64,000 bases of DNA, taken from contig DASRFB010000105.1 in NCBI GenBank assembly GCA_035651815.1, forward strand, positions 14,272 to 78,271. The letters are read 5' to 3'. This DNA comes from VBDM01 sp035651815. Its GTDB lineage: Bacteria > Pseudomonadota > Gammaproteobacteria > Burkholderiales > SG8-39. Positions 25,082-34,339 of this stretch are shown in pieces. The position numbers were made by a program, and so were the translations under genes. Positions within the stretch are counted from its first letter, which is position 1. Each line of letters opens with the position of its first letter. The notes beneath the pieces are model-generated. The model did no database searches, had not been told where the DNA came from, and saw nothing but the letters and a program-made list of their open reading frames with translations.

Positions 25082-26529
25082 GCGGGCTCGCCAGCTCCCT
25101 GGCGCGGGTGGAAGTGCATGGGCGCCTTCGGCACGAGCACGTCCGGGCACTCCCCGATCTCGGGCTGGGGCGGAACGGCCCACGCGCCGTCGCCGCGCGC
25201 CGCGAGCGGCGTCGGCGTGTGCTGGATCTGCTTGTACGCGTGGTAGTTCCACGAGAACGCGATGCCGGTGGAGAAGAGGCTCCTCGTGTTCATGAAAGTC
25301 TTCACGCCGCGCTTGAGCGACGAGCCGAGCGACGAGACCTCCTCGTAGGACCGCAGCAGCCCGTCGTACGCCTCCTTCGGCGTCAGGTTCTTCATCTGGA
25401 ACACCGGCTCGAAGATGTTGTAGTGGCGCCAGTCGTTCGGGTAGTCGGTGAGCAGGAGCCGTCGCTCGGCGACCATCTGGCGGTAGAACTGCGTTCCCGG
25501 CAGCGGCGTCTCGAGCGACATCTGCACCGCGTCGATCTCGGTCTCGAGCGCGAAGTCGACGGTGCGCCTGAACACGTCCTTGTCGTGGCTGTCGGCGCCG
25601 AAGATGAAGCAGCCGATGATGGCGATGCCGTGGTCGTGGATCTTCTTGATCGCGTCCTTGAAGTTGCGCAGCGCCGGGCGCAGGTTCACCGGCTTGTGCA
25701 TCGAGCCGAGCGTCTCGGCGTCGAGCGACTCGAAGCCGATCAGCAGGCCCTTGCAGCCGCCGCGCTGGGCGGCCTTCATCAGGTCGTCGTGCTCGACGAT
25801 GTTGAGGCAGGTCTGGCTGCCCCACTCCTTGCCGCTGCCGGCGAGCCGGTCGAACAGCTCCTTCGCGCGCCGGGCGTACTTCATTCCCGCGCCGACGATG
25901 TTGTCGTCGACGATGAAGAAGCGCTTCGAGCGCAGCGCGTTGATCTCGTTCATCACGCTGTCGTGGCTGCGCAGGCGGTACTTCGCCCCGTTGAAGGCGG
26001 TGACCGAGCAGAAGTTGCAGTTGATCGGGCAGCCGCGGCCCGTCTGCACGGTCTCGACGAAGTACTTGTCGGCGAGCAGCTCGCGCTTCGGCGTCGGCAG
26101 GTTCTCGATGTCGGGCTGCTCGCTGATGCGGTAGACCTTCTGCAGCTTGCCCGCCGCGAAGTCCTCGAGCAGCTGCGGCCACAGGTTCTCGGCCTCGCCG
26201 ACGCAGACCGCGTCGACGTACCTCAAAGCCTCGTCGGTCCGGTAGGAGGCGTGGATCCCGCCCATGACGACGGGGATGCCGCGCTTCCTGAACTCGCCCG
26301 CGATCTCGTAGGCGCGCGGCGCGAGCGGCGTCATGCACGTGATGCCGACCAGGTCGGCGCTCGTGTCGAAGTCGAGGTCCTCGACGAATTCGTCGACGAT
26401 CCGGACCTCGTAGTCCTCCGGCGTGTAGCGCGCGATCATCGCCAGGCTGAGCGGCGGGATCGCGAGCACCTTGATGTTCGAGTGCAGCGTCCCCCGGTGC
26501 GCCGGGTTGACGAGCAGTATTTTCTTCAT
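25078..26529 (-). CDS. B12-binding-domain radical SAM protein
   Basis: The 483-residue protein has an N-terminal cobalamin-binding-like Rossmann domain (residues about 1-140). It opens KKILLVNPAHRG and contains ADLVGITCMTPLAPRAYEIA and VVMGGIHASYRTDEAL, but not the DxHxxG His ligand, so any B12 would bind base-off. The radical SAM core follows with GRGCPINCNFC (CX3CX2C) binding the 4Fe-4S cluster, and LLIGFESLDAETL. About 90 C-terminal residues resemble the DUF4070-like tail of HpnJ/BchE-type enzymes. Such enzymes modify lipids, hopanoids or antibiotics; the substrate is unknown. Its ribosome site is inside a perfect 12-base-pair hairpin. Confidence 0.85.
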   Translation of the reverse strand: MKKILLVNPAHRGTLHSNIKVLAIPPLSLAMIARYTPEDYEVRIVDEFVEDLDFDTSADLVGITCMTPLAPRAYEIAGEFRKRGIPVVMGGIHASYRTDEALRYVDAVCVGEAENLWPQLLEDFAAGKLQKVYRISEQPDIENLPTPKRELLADKYFVETVQTGRGCPINCNFCSVTAFNGAKYRLRSHDSVMNEINALRSKRFFIVDDNIVGAGMKYARRAKELFDRLAGSGKEWGSQTCLNIVEHDDLMKAAQRGGCKGLLIGFESLDAETLGSMHKPVNLRPALRNFKDAIKKIHDHGIAIIGCFIFGADSHDKDVFRRTVDFALETEIDAVQMSLETPLPGTQFYRQMVAERRLLLTDYPNDWRHYNIFEPVFQMKNLTPKEAYDGLLRSYEEVSSLGSSLKRGVKTFMNTRSLFSTGIAFSWNYHAYKQIQHTPTPLAARGDGAWAVPPQPEIGECPDVLVPKAPMHFHPRQGAGEPA

Positions 26530-26532
26530 GAG

Positions 26533-26566
26533 GGTCTCCCTGTACCGCCTAAGATACAGGGAGACC
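26533..26566 (-). promoter_or_regulatory. 12-bp perfect stem-loop covering the ribosome site of the radical SAM gene
   Basis: On the minus strand GGTCTCCCTGTA pairs with TACAGGGAGACC around a ten-base loop, three bases before the ATG at 26529. The Shine-Dalgarno AGGGAG is in the 3' arm of the stem, so folding would block initiation. There is no U-run, so it is not a normal terminator for the upstream tctC-like gene. A translational switch is the simplest reading; the trigger is unknown. Confidence 0.6.
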
Positions 26567-26586
26567 GCCTTGCCGTCACGGTTCGA

Positions 26587-27564
26587 TCACTGTTCCTTCG
26601 GGATCCCCGCGTCGCGGATCACCTTGCCCCAGGTGTCGTACTCGCTTTTGATGTGCTTTGCCAGCTCCTCGGGGGTCGACGGGGTCGGCTCCTCGCCTTG
26701 CTTCAGGATGGCGGCGTGGGTCGCCGGGTCCTTCAGCGTCGCGACGATGTCGTGGTTCAGGCGGGCGATGATGTTCTTCGGGACCCTGGCCGGCGCCACG
26801 TAGGCGTACCAGTTGGTGGCCTGGTAGCCGGGGTAGCCCTGCTCGGCGATGGTCGGGACGTTGGGCAGCGCGGCGGAGCGCTTCGAGCCGGTCGTCCCGA
26901 GCGCGACCAGCCGTCCCTGCTGCACCTGCGGCGTCGCGGTCGCGGCCGAGGCGAACACCGACGGGATCTGGCCGCCGAGCAGGTCGCTCATCGCCGGGCC
27001 GCCGCCCTTGTAGGGCACGTGCACGAGGCTGGCGTGCGCCGTCAGCCGGAACAGCTCGCCCGCCAGGTGCCCGGCGCTGCCGACGCCCGAGGTGCCGTAG
27101 GCGACCCCGCCCGGCCGGCTGTTCGCGAGCTTCACGTAGTCGGCGAGCGTCTTCGCCGGCAGCACCGACGGGTTGACGACCAGGACATTGCCGGACTCGG
27201 TCGCCATCGAGACGGGCGCCAGGTCCCTGAGCGGGCTGTACGGGAGCCTGGAGTTCAGGTGCGGCGCGACGGCGAGCGCGGCGATGGTCGCGAGCAGGAT
27301 CGTGTATCCGTCGGGCTGGGCCTTGGCGACGATATCGGCCGCGATCGTCCCGCCCGCGCCCGCGCGGTTGTCGATGACGACCGGCTGGCCGAGGAGCTCC
27401 GAGAGCTTCCTCTGCATGGCGCGGGCGACGGTGTCGGTGCCGCCGCCCGGGGCGAAGCCGACGATGATCGTGACCGGGCGGGCGGGATACGCCTGGGCCG
27501 AGGCGTTGCCGGAGACCCATGGGGCCGCACACGAGAATGCGGCGGCTAGCGCGATGATCCTCAT
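26587..27564 (-). CDS. Bug/TctC-family periplasmic solute-binding protein
   Basis: The 325-residue protein has a signal peptide (residues 1-24, ending NASAQA). The Bug-family marks follow: YPARPVTIIVGFAPGGGTD, VIDNRAGAGGTIAAD, PDGYTIL, VPYKGGGPAMSDLLGGQI and GSKRSAALPNVPTIAEQGYPGY. These proteins bind carboxylates or aromatic acids for tripartite tricarboxylate transporters and are greatly expanded in Betaproteobacteria. No tctA or tctB is in the window, so it is an orphan. GAGGAG lies just before the ATG at 27564. It follows the enoyl-CoA hydratase by 14 bases. Confidence 0.92.
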   Translation of the reverse strand: MRIIALAAAFSCAAPWVSGNASAQAYPARPVTIIVGFAPGGGTDTVARAMQRKLSELLGQPVVIDNRAGAGGTIAADIVAKAQPDGYTILLATIAALAVAPHLNSRLPYSPLRDLAPVSMATESGNVLVVNPSVLPAKTLADYVKLANSRPGGVAYGTSGVGSAGHLAGELFRLTAHASLVHVPYKGGGPAMSDLLGGQIPSVFASAATATPQVQQGRLVALGTTGSKRSAALPNVPTIAEQGYPGYQATNWYAYVAPARVPKNIIARLNHDIVATLKDPATHAAILKQGEEPTPSTPEELAKHIKSEYDTWGKVIRDAGIPKEQ

Positions 27565-27578
27565 GCTCTTTCTCCTCT

Positions 27579-28421
27579 TCATTTGCCTTGAAACACGGGT
27601 TTGCGTTTCTCCATGAAGGCTCTGCGGCCCTCGACGTAGTCCTGGCTGTCGAAGCACGCCTGCACCCAGCCCGCGCACGCCGCGGCGTCGAAAGCGGGGC
27701 TCGACTTCAGCAGCTCGCGCACGATGCGCTTGCTCGCCCGGATCGTGAGCGGCGCGTTCTCGGAGATCATGGCGCAGTACTCGAGAACGAGCGGCTCGAG
27801 CTCGGCGGCGGGCACCACGCGTTGCACGAAACCCATCGTCTTCGCCTCGTCCGCGCCGAACTGGCGCGCCGTGATCAGCATCTCGCGCGCGTACGCGGGT
27901 CCGACGGTGTCGAGCAGGTTCTTGAGCGCATTGCCGCCGTAGCCCAGGCCGAGCTTCGCCGCGGGGACGCCGAAGCGCGCGTCGTCGGCGGCGAGGCGCA
28001 GGTCGCAGCACAGCGCGACGTTGACGCCGCCGCCGAGGCAGTAGCCCCGGATCATCGCGAGCGTCACCTTGTCGCAGACCTGGAACCGCTCGCACGCGAG
28101 GTTCGAGATCTCGTTGTAGCGACGGACGCCCTCGGCGGTCGAGCGATCCTTCTCGTACTGCGAGATGTCGGCGCCCGAGACGAACGCCTTGTCGCCCGCG
28201 CCGGTGAGGACGATGACGCGGATCCCCGGGTCCGCCTCGAAGCGGTCGAGCGCCTTCGGGATGCCTTCCCACATGTCGATCGAGACCGCGTTGCGGCGCG
28301 CCGGGTTGTTGAATGTCAGCCAGCCGATCGGCCCCTGCGTCTCGACGACGAGGCGCTCGGTGAGCGTGCCGGCGGGGAACGCGGGCCGACGGGGAATCGC
28401 TTGCAGCTCTTGTAGGTTCAT
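27579..28421 (-). CDS. Enoyl-CoA hydratase/isomerase family protein
   Basis: The 280-residue crotonase-fold protein has the oxyanion-hole segments DKAFVSGADISQY and IRGYCLGGGVNVALCCDLRLAADDARFGVPAAKLGLGY. Position 1 of the second segment supplies the conserved glycine triplet. A catalytic Glu pair is not obvious, so hydratase, isomerase or dehalogenase activity cannot be chosen. It is encoded between nnrU and the tctC-like gene in one direction with gaps of 13-14 bases, suggesting CoA-ester metabolism of a carboxylate that the binding protein may bring in. Confidence 0.88.
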   Translation of the reverse strand: MNLQELQAIPRRPAFPAGTLTERLVVETQGPIGWLTFNNPARRNAVSIDMWEGIPKALDRFEADPGIRVIVLTGAGDKAFVSGADISQYEKDRSTAEGVRRYNEISNLACERFQVCDKVTLAMIRGYCLGGGVNVALCCDLRLAADDARFGVPAAKLGLGYGGNALKNLLDTVGPAYAREMLITARQFGADEAKTMGFVQRVVPAAELEPLVLEYCAMISENAPLTIRASKRIVRELLKSSPAFDAAACAGWVQACFDSQDYVEGRRAFMEKRKPVFQGK

Positions 28422-28434
28422 GGGCGGCCCGAGC

Positions 28435-29115
28435 CTACCACGGCCGCACGCCGAAGGCCCACGGGTGCACGAGCAGGATCAGGACGAAGAGCGCGAGGCC
28501 GGCGAGCAGCCGGCCCCAGCCGATCTCCGCGGCCCGCAGGTCGTTGCGCCCGCGCAGGATCGCGCCGAACGGGACGTTGGAAGTCACGTCGGCGAAGCGC
28601 GTCCACTCGACGCCGAGCGTGCGCCGCTTGCGCGCGTCGATCAGCGCGGTGCCCGAGAACGCGAGCAGCGCGAACGCGCCGAAGAAGATCGTCGAGGCGG
28701 CGTCGCCGCGCGCCGCGATGTGCACGAGCGCCCACAGCCCGATCGCCCAGAGCGCCGGATGACGGGTGACGCGCAGGATCCCGGCGGGGTCGTCGGTCGA
28801 GCGCAGCGCAGCCTCCTGGCCGACCGCGGTCGGGTTGCGCACGGTGACGCCGCACACGAGGAGGATGAGCGCGAGCGGCATGACGAGCAGAGCCCATGCC
28901 TTGAACTCCTCGCCCGACCACAGCTGCACGTACGGCGCGCGCCGGAACGCCCAGATCATCCAGCCCAGCGCGGCGAACGTGACGGCGACGTAGAGCGCGA
29001 GGTAGGCGCGCTCGCCGAGCGAGCGGACGAGCGCCCCGCGCAGCGGCGTGCTTGCGACGTAGTGCGTAGCGAGAAACACGAACGCGGCGAGCGCGAGCAG
29101 TTCGATGGATCCCAT
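28435..29115 (-). CDS. NnrU-family membrane protein
   Basis: Starting at ATG 29115, behind GGGGGAGG, gives 226 residues with about six hydrophobic spans. NnrU/isoprenylcysteine-methyltransferase-like marks are FLATHYVASTPLRG, GILRVTRHPALWAIGLWALVH and a loop with IDARKRRTLG. NnrU was named from nitric-oxide-metabolism loci, but most homologues lie elsewhere and their role is unclear. An upstream in-frame ATG at 29148 lacks a ribosome site. It heads the echA and tctC-like genes. Confidence 0.8.
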   Translation of the reverse strand: MGSIELLALAAFVFLATHYVASTPLRGALVRSLGERAYLALYVAVTFAALGWMIWAFRRAPYVQLWSGEEFKAWALLVMPLALILLVCGVTVRNPTAVGQEAALRSTDDPAGILRVTRHPALWAIGLWALVHIAARGDAASTIFFGAFALLAFSGTALIDARKRRTLGVEWTRFADVTSNVPFGAILRGRNDLRAAEIGWGRLLAGLALFVLILLVHPWAFGVRPW

Positions 29116-29272
29116 GGCCTCCCCCTCGGTGCGCGCCCATGCTGCCACGGCGCGCGAAAAATTTCACGGCCCGACCGCCGTTACAACTCTTACATGTCGC
29201 GGCGTCGCCCGGCGCCGGCGATGCGCGTTATTGTGCGCACGGGGCTTCCCCGCATCGTAACAAGGAGAAACC

Positions 29273-29863
29273 ATGAAAGCCGCCACGACCCTCGCCGCCG
29301 CCGCGATCGCCGGTCTGTTCTCGGTCGCCGCCCCGGCCCAGACCACCGGCAGCGAAGTGCAGCGCGACGTCAACCAGCAGCAGCGCATCGAGCAGGGCCT
29401 GAAGAACGGCTCGCTCACGACGCGCGAGGCCTCGCAGCTCGAGCGCGGCGAGTCGCGCATCGACAAGATGGAGTCGAACGCCGAGAAGGACGGCAAGCTC
29501 AGTCCCGCCGAGAAGGCGCGCATCCGGCGCGCGCAGAACCAGGAGAGCCGCCGCATCAACCGGCTCGAGAGCAACAACCGGACGGGCAACCCGAGCTCGG
29601 CGTCCTCGCAGCGGATGCAGGCGGACGTGCAGCGCAACGTCAACCAGGAGCGCCGCGTCGAGCAGGGCGTGCGCTCGGGCCAGCTCACCAACCGCGAGGT
29701 CGGCAAGCTGGAAGGCGGCCAGGCGCGCACCGACCGGCGCGAGGCGCGCGCGGGCGCCGACGGGCACGTGAGCGCGCGCGAGCAGCAGCGCGTGCAGAAG
29801 GGCGAGAACCGCCAGAGCCGCCGCATCGCCAAGCAGAAGCACGACGCGCAGACGCGGCAGTAA
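29273..29863 (+). CDS. Exported protein with two copies of an EF-hand-like repeat unit
   Basis: The 196-residue protein has a signal peptide (1-22, ending APAQ). The mature part is two homologous units of about 74 residues, at 30-103 and 120-193. Each runs QRxVNQxxRxEQG, a helix with LTxRE, and a terminal ENRQSRRI-like segment. Unit 1 holds NAEKDGKLSPAE at 69-80, which fits an EF-hand loop (positions 1, 3, 5, 6, 8, 12). The matching loop at 159-170 is degenerate, with Arg and Gly in place of acidic positions 1 and 3. I do not know a named function; calcium binding in the periplasm is an inference. AAGGAG precedes the ATG. Confidence 0.75.
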   Translation: MKAATTLAAAAIAGLFSVAAPAQTTGSEVQRDVNQQQRIEQGLKNGSLTTREASQLERGESRIDKMESNAEKDGKLSPAEKARIRRAQNQESRRINRLESNNRTGNPSSASSQRMQADVQRNVNQERRVEQGVRSGQLTNREVGKLEGGQARTDRREARAGADGHVSAREQQRVQKGENRQSRRIAKQKHDAQTRQ

Positions 29864-29880
29864 CCACCAAGAAGCAGGAA

Positions 29881-29914
29881 GACAAAAAACCCGCCGTTCG
29901 GCGGGTTTTTTGTC
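29881..29914. terminator. Bidirectional Rho-independent terminator
   Basis: A 15-base-pair inverted repeat, GACAAAAAACCCGCC and its complement around GTTC, gives a GC core flanked by A6 and T6. It works in both directions: for the EF-hand-like gene (ending 29863) and for the convergent iorB-like gene (ending 29924). Confidence 0.92.
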
Positions 29915-29923
29915 GCCGGGAGG

Positions 29924-32227
29924 CTACGCCTTGGCCAGCAGCGCCGCCTTCACCCGCTCGGGCGTGAGCGGCGCGCGCCGGATGCGCACGCCGGTCGCGT
30001 CGTAGAACGCGTTCGCGACCGCCGCCGGCATCACCCGGATGGTCGGCTCGCCGGCTCCCGTCGGCATGACCTCCGGGTGGTTGATCAGGACGACGTCGAC
30101 CGTCTCGGGAGCGTCGCGGATCTCGAGCACCGGGTAGCTCATCCAGTCGACGCTCGTGACCTTGTCGCGGTCGAACCTGACCTCCTCGAACAGCGCGCGC
30201 GACAGCCCGTGGCCGACGTTGCCTTCGATGGTGTAACGCAGCCCGGTCGGATTGATGACCAGGCCGCAGTCGTGCGCCACCGTGACGCGCCTCGCCCAGA
30301 TGCGGCCGGTCTTGCGCTCGACCTCGATGCTGGCGACGACCGCGACGATCGTGCCGCCGCGCGTCGCGTACGCGATGCCCTGGCCGCGCATCACCTCGCC
30401 CTTGCGGCGCGCGCGCGGGCCCGGGCGCGGCTTCCATCCCGCCTTCTCGGCCGCGGCCTTGATGACGGCGGCGTCGCGCGGCGCGGTGACGTGCTTGAGC
30501 CGGAACTCCACGGGATCCATCCTCGCCGCGACCGCGAGCTCGTCGATGAACTGCTCGGCGGCGAAGTGGATGTCGGGTCCGACCGGGTCGCGCAGGTGCG
30601 ACGTCCGCAGCGGCGAGCAGCGATCGAGCAGCGGTGCGATGACCTCCCAGGCGTACTGCTTGTTCTCGAAGCCGTACGAGTCCGAGGGGTTGCCGTAACC
30701 GATCCCCGGCTTCGGCGCCACGCCGATCTCCATGCCGGCGAGGCTGTCCTGCGGATTCGCCTCGTTGGTCGCGATGTTGACGCGCGAGAACGCCTTGCTC
30801 GTGAATTCGTAGCCCAGCACGTTGCCCGACGAGTCGAGCGCGGCGCGCGCGCGATGCACCGAAGCCGGCCCCTTCGGGTCCCAGGCGATGCCGTCGCGGC
30901 GCATGCCCTGCACGCGCACCGGCTTGCCGGTGAGCTTCGACAGCAGCGCGGCGTCGAGCGCCGCGTCGCCCGCGTCGTTGCGTCCGTACGAGCCGGGACC
31001 GCGCACCCAGATGACGCGGACCTTCTCCGGAGCCACGCCGACGATCCTGGCGACGCCTTGCTGCGTGAAATGCGGCTTCTGCGTGCCCGACCAGACCGTG
31101 ACGCCGTCGTCGCGCACGTCGGCCACGGCGCAGCCGGGCCCCATGCTGGCGTGCGACTGGAACGGCCACTCGTATTCCGCCTCGACCACGCGCGCGGCGC
31201 GCTTGAACGCCGCGTCGACGTCGCCCTTCTTGACCGGCTCCTCGCGCTTGACCACGGGCGCGCGCCGGATGTGCTCGTGCAGGTCGGCCATCGCCGGGAA
31301 CGGATCGGGGTGCGTCTCGGTCCAGTTCACCTTGAGCGCGCGCGAGGCCTTCACCGCGTCCCACTCGCGCTCGGCGACGACGGCGACGAAGTTCTTCTCC
31401 TGGACCAGGCGCGCGCCCTTCACCGCCGCGATGGACGCCTCGTCGACCGAGCCGACCGCGCATCCGGCGCGCTCGGGACGCACGACGCGCGCGTGCAGCA
31501 TTCCCGGGATCGAGACGTCGGTGACGTAGGGCTCGGTGCGATACACCTTCGACACGAGGTCGCGGCGCACCGGGGACTTGCCGACGACGCGGTACTCGGA
31601 GGGCGACTTGACCTTCGCCGGCACCTCGATGTCCATCGGGTTGCCGATCTTCTTGTTCCACTCGACCGTGTGGTTGAAGTAGCGGCCGCCGATCAGCTCG
31701 GCGTAGGTCGATTTCTTCGACGGGTCCGAGACCGCCGTCACCACGCCGTCGTCCACGCGCAGGGACGCCGGGGGCACGCCGAGCTTCGACGACGCCGCGC
31801 CGACCAGGACGCGGCGCGCCTCGGCGGCGGCCTTGCGCAAGGGCTTGGCGCCTTCGAAGACGCCGGTCGAGCCCGAGGCGCCGCCCTGGTTGCAGGTGAG
31901 CGCCGTGTCGCCCATCAGGACGTCGACCTTGTCGACGTTCACGTCGAGCTCCTCGGCGACGATCTGCGCGATCGCGATGTCGAGCGACTGGCCCATGTCC
32001 ATCTTGCCGAAGAAGGCGGTGACGCGGCCGTCGGCGCCGACGGCGATCCAGGAGTCGAGCTCGGTCGGCACGACCGCGGGCTTGGTCGCCCCGAAGGCCG
32101 CGCCCGCGGGCGCGTCGGCTTGCGCCAGGGCCTCGGCGACGAAGCCGGGGAGCGACGCGCTGACGATCAGCGCGCCCGAGGCCTTGAGGAATTCGCGGCG
32201 GGAAATCGCATTCATGGGTGCGTTCAT
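29924..32227 (-). CDS. Tat-exported molybdenum hydroxylase large subunit (IorB-like)
   Basis: The 767-residue protein carries the molybdopterin cytosine dinucleotide domains of the xanthine oxidase family. It opens with the Tat motif SRREFLKASGALIVSASLPG, so it is exported with its cofactor. GKMDMGQSLDIAIAQIVAEEL, GASGSTGVFEGAKPLRKAAAEAR and GPGSYGRND resemble isoquinoline 1-oxidoreductase and aldehyde dehydrogenase IorB-like subunits. The catalytic Glu lies in TGAGEPTIRVMPAAVANAF. The small iron-sulfur subunit is encoded 10 bases upstream. No cytochrome subunit is nearby. The substrate is probably a heteroaromatic compound or an aldehyde. Confidence 0.9.
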   Translation of the reverse strand: MNAPMNAISRREFLKASGALIVSASLPGFVAEALAQADAPAGAAFGATKPAVVPTELDSWIAVGADGRVTAFFGKMDMGQSLDIAIAQIVAEELDVNVDKVDVLMGDTALTCNQGGASGSTGVFEGAKPLRKAAAEARRVLVGAASSKLGVPPASLRVDDGVVTAVSDPSKKSTYAELIGGRYFNHTVEWNKKIGNPMDIEVPAKVKSPSEYRVVGKSPVRRDLVSKVYRTEPYVTDVSIPGMLHARVVRPERAGCAVGSVDEASIAAVKGARLVQEKNFVAVVAEREWDAVKASRALKVNWTETHPDPFPAMADLHEHIRRAPVVKREEPVKKGDVDAAFKRAARVVEAEYEWPFQSHASMGPGCAVADVRDDGVTVWSGTQKPHFTQQGVARIVGVAPEKVRVIWVRGPGSYGRNDAGDAALDAALLSKLTGKPVRVQGMRRDGIAWDPKGPASVHRARAALDSSGNVLGYEFTSKAFSRVNIATNEANPQDSLAGMEIGVAPKPGIGYGNPSDSYGFENKQYAWEVIAPLLDRCSPLRTSHLRDPVGPDIHFAAEQFIDELAVAARMDPVEFRLKHVTAPRDAAVIKAAAEKAGWKPRPGPRARRKGEVMRGQGIAYATRGGTIVAVVASIEVERKTGRIWARRVTVAHDCGLVINPTGLRYTIEGNVGHGLSRALFEEVRFDRDKVTSVDWMSYPVLEIRDAPETVDVVLINHPEVMPTGAGEPTIRVMPAAVANAFYDATGVRIRRAPLTPERVKAALLAKA

Positions 32228-32237
32228 GGTTCCCTCC

Positions 32238-32702
32238 TCAGGCCATCTGCTTCTGCGCGCGCTTGACGGCGCGCAGGATCGACACGTGCGTGCCGCAGCG
32301 GCACTTCAGGCCCGCGAGCGCGTCGCGGATCTGGGCGTCGCTCGCCTTCGGGTTCTTCTTGAGGTACGCGGCCGCGGTCATGATCCAGCCGTTGATGCAG
32401 TAGCCGCACTGCGGCACCTGCTCTTCGACGTACGCGGCCTGCAGCGGGTGCGGCTTCTCGGGCGTGCCGAGGCCCTTCAGCGTCGTGACCTTCTTGCCGG
32501 CGACGGCCGAGACCGGCATCACGCACGAGCGGATCGCCTCGCCGTTCAGGTGCACGGTGCACGCGCCGCACTGCGCGAGGCCGCAGCCGAAATGCGGGTT
32601 GGTCATGCCGAGATCGCCGCGCAGCGCGTACAGGAGCGGCATGTCGGGATCGGCGTCGACGGAGACCGGCTTGCCGTCGACGTTGAACTTGAACGTGGCC
32701 AT
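32238..32702 (-). CDS. (2Fe-2S) small subunit of molybdenum hydroxylase (IorA-like)
   Basis: The 154-residue protein binds two 2Fe-2S clusters. The plant-type ferredoxin cluster uses the Cys residues in HFGCGLAQCGACTVHLNG plus a later Cys in IRSCVMP. The helical cluster uses QCGYCINGWIM and KCRCGTHVSI. It shuttles electrons from the molybdenum site of the large subunit encoded just downstream. It lacks a signal and would be carried out with the Tat-tagged large subunit, as known for this family. Start ATG 32702 has AGGAGG upstream. Confidence 0.93.
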   Translation of the reverse strand: MATFKFNVDGKPVSVDADPDMPLLYALRGDLGMTNPHFGCGLAQCGACTVHLNGEAIRSCVMPVSAVAGKKVTTLKGLGTPEKPHPLQAAYVEEQVPQCGYCINGWIMTAAAYLKKNPKASDAQIRDALAGLKCRCGTHVSILRAVKRAQKQMA

Positions 32703-32798
32703 GGGTTCCTCCTTTGATCCGGGATCAGTTTATTCCCCGCCGCGCGGGAGTTGCAATCGCGGCCCGGTGATACGATAGGCGCCGTCGCGAGGAGGAGC

Positions 32799-34339
32799 AT
32801 GAAGCCGGAGAAGCCCGGTCCGCAGGAGCGCGTCGATTGCGAGCGCTACCGCCTGCGGCGGTTCGTGGAAGCGCTGCAGCAATCGGGCGAGGCACGCGTC
32901 GTGCGCGGGGCGGCGGACCTCGCCGACGTCGCGCCGGCGCTCGAAGGCAGCGATGGCGCGGTGCTGTTCGAGCGCGTCGGGCCGGAAGGGGCGCAGCTCG
33001 TCGGCAACGTGATGGGGAGCCGCGCCCGGCTCGCGCGCGCCTTCGGCGTCGCGCCCGAGGGCCTGCTCGCCGAGGTGCTGCGCCGCGCGAGGCTCGCCCC
33101 GGAGGTGATCGAGGTGCCGCGCGAGCAGGCGCCGGTCCAGGAGGTCGTCTGGACGGGCGCCGACGCCGACCTGACGAAGCTCCCCGCGAACCTGCAGCAC
33201 GGGATGGACGGCGCCCCGTACATCTCGGCCGCGATCGATTACGTCGTCGATCCGGCGAGCGGCTGGACCAACGTCGGCGTGCGCCGCCTGATGCTGCGCG
33301 GCCGGTCCGAAGCCGGCGTCGACCTGAACGCGCCGTCGGACCTGCGCGCGATCTACGAGGCGGCGGCGAAGCGGGGCGAAGCGCTGCCCGTCGCCTTCGT
33401 CGTCGGCGCGCACCCGGTCGACTACGTCGCGGCGACGCTCAGGCTCCCCGTCGACGAGCTCGGCCTGGTCGCGAGCCTGCGCGCCGCGCCGCTCCCCGTG
33501 GTGAAGTGCGTCACCTGCGACATCCGCGTGCCGGCCGACGCCGAGTGGGTCCTCGAGGGCACGCTCGACGCCCGCGGCCACGTCGAGCCCGAAGGCCCCT
33601 ACGGCGAGTTCCTCGGCTACTACGGCGCGGTGAAGATGAACCCGGTGTTCCACCTGACCGCGGTCACGCGAAGGCAGGACGCGCTGTTCCAGACCGCGAC
33701 CATCGGCGGGCGGCTGCTCGGCCGCACCGACACCGCGCAGCTGAACGGATTGCGCACCGAGGTGATGGTGTGGCGCGCGCTCGAGACCGCCGTGCGCGAG
33801 CCGCTCGCCGTGCACGCGACGCCGTCCTCGGGCGGCATGTTCAACCTGCGCGTGGCGATTCGCAGCCGCGTGCCCGGCGAGGCGAGGAACGCGATCGCCG
33901 CCGCGTTCGGCTCGCTCGCGAACGTCAAGCACGTGTTCGTCGTCGACCCGGACATCGACGTGTTCTCCGACGCGCAGGTGGACTGGGCGCTCGCGACGCG
34001 CTTCCAGGCCGACCGCGACCTCGTCGTGCAGGCCGGGTTCCGCGCGCTGCCGCTCGACCCGTCGCTCGCGGGCGCGCGCACCGGCGCGAAGGCGGGCTTC
34101 GACTGCACGCTGCCGTTCGGCCAGGCGCAGTCGATCGAGCACCGCATCCCCGAGCCGCCGCGCTTCGAGGGCAAGCGTTACGCCACGGTCGAGGCCGCGC
34201 TCGCCGACGGCGCGAAGCGCTTCGAGCAGCTGATGGCCGCGACCGGCAGCCGCGACGGGCGCGAGATCGTGCTCGCCCTCGAAGCGCTGCGCTCGGGCGG
34301 CCGGCTCGCCCGCGACGCCGAAGGGCGGTACGGGCTCAA

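Noticed and set aside
26533..26566. The hairpin as a Rho-independent terminator for the tctC-like gene
   Set aside because: No U-run follows on the minus strand and the 3' arm touches the next gene's start codon.
29176..29196. GTTACAACTCTTACA as a second CpxR box
   Set aside because: The half-sites are nine bases apart instead of ten, and the bases do not match GTAAA twice.
32837..34339. Upstream extension of the molybdenum hydroxylase frame through ubiD
   Set aside because: The extension is Arg/Ala/Gly-rich and antagonises the clear UbiD protein in the other frame. The family start VTRYVGRSVPRVEDQRF is at 34340.
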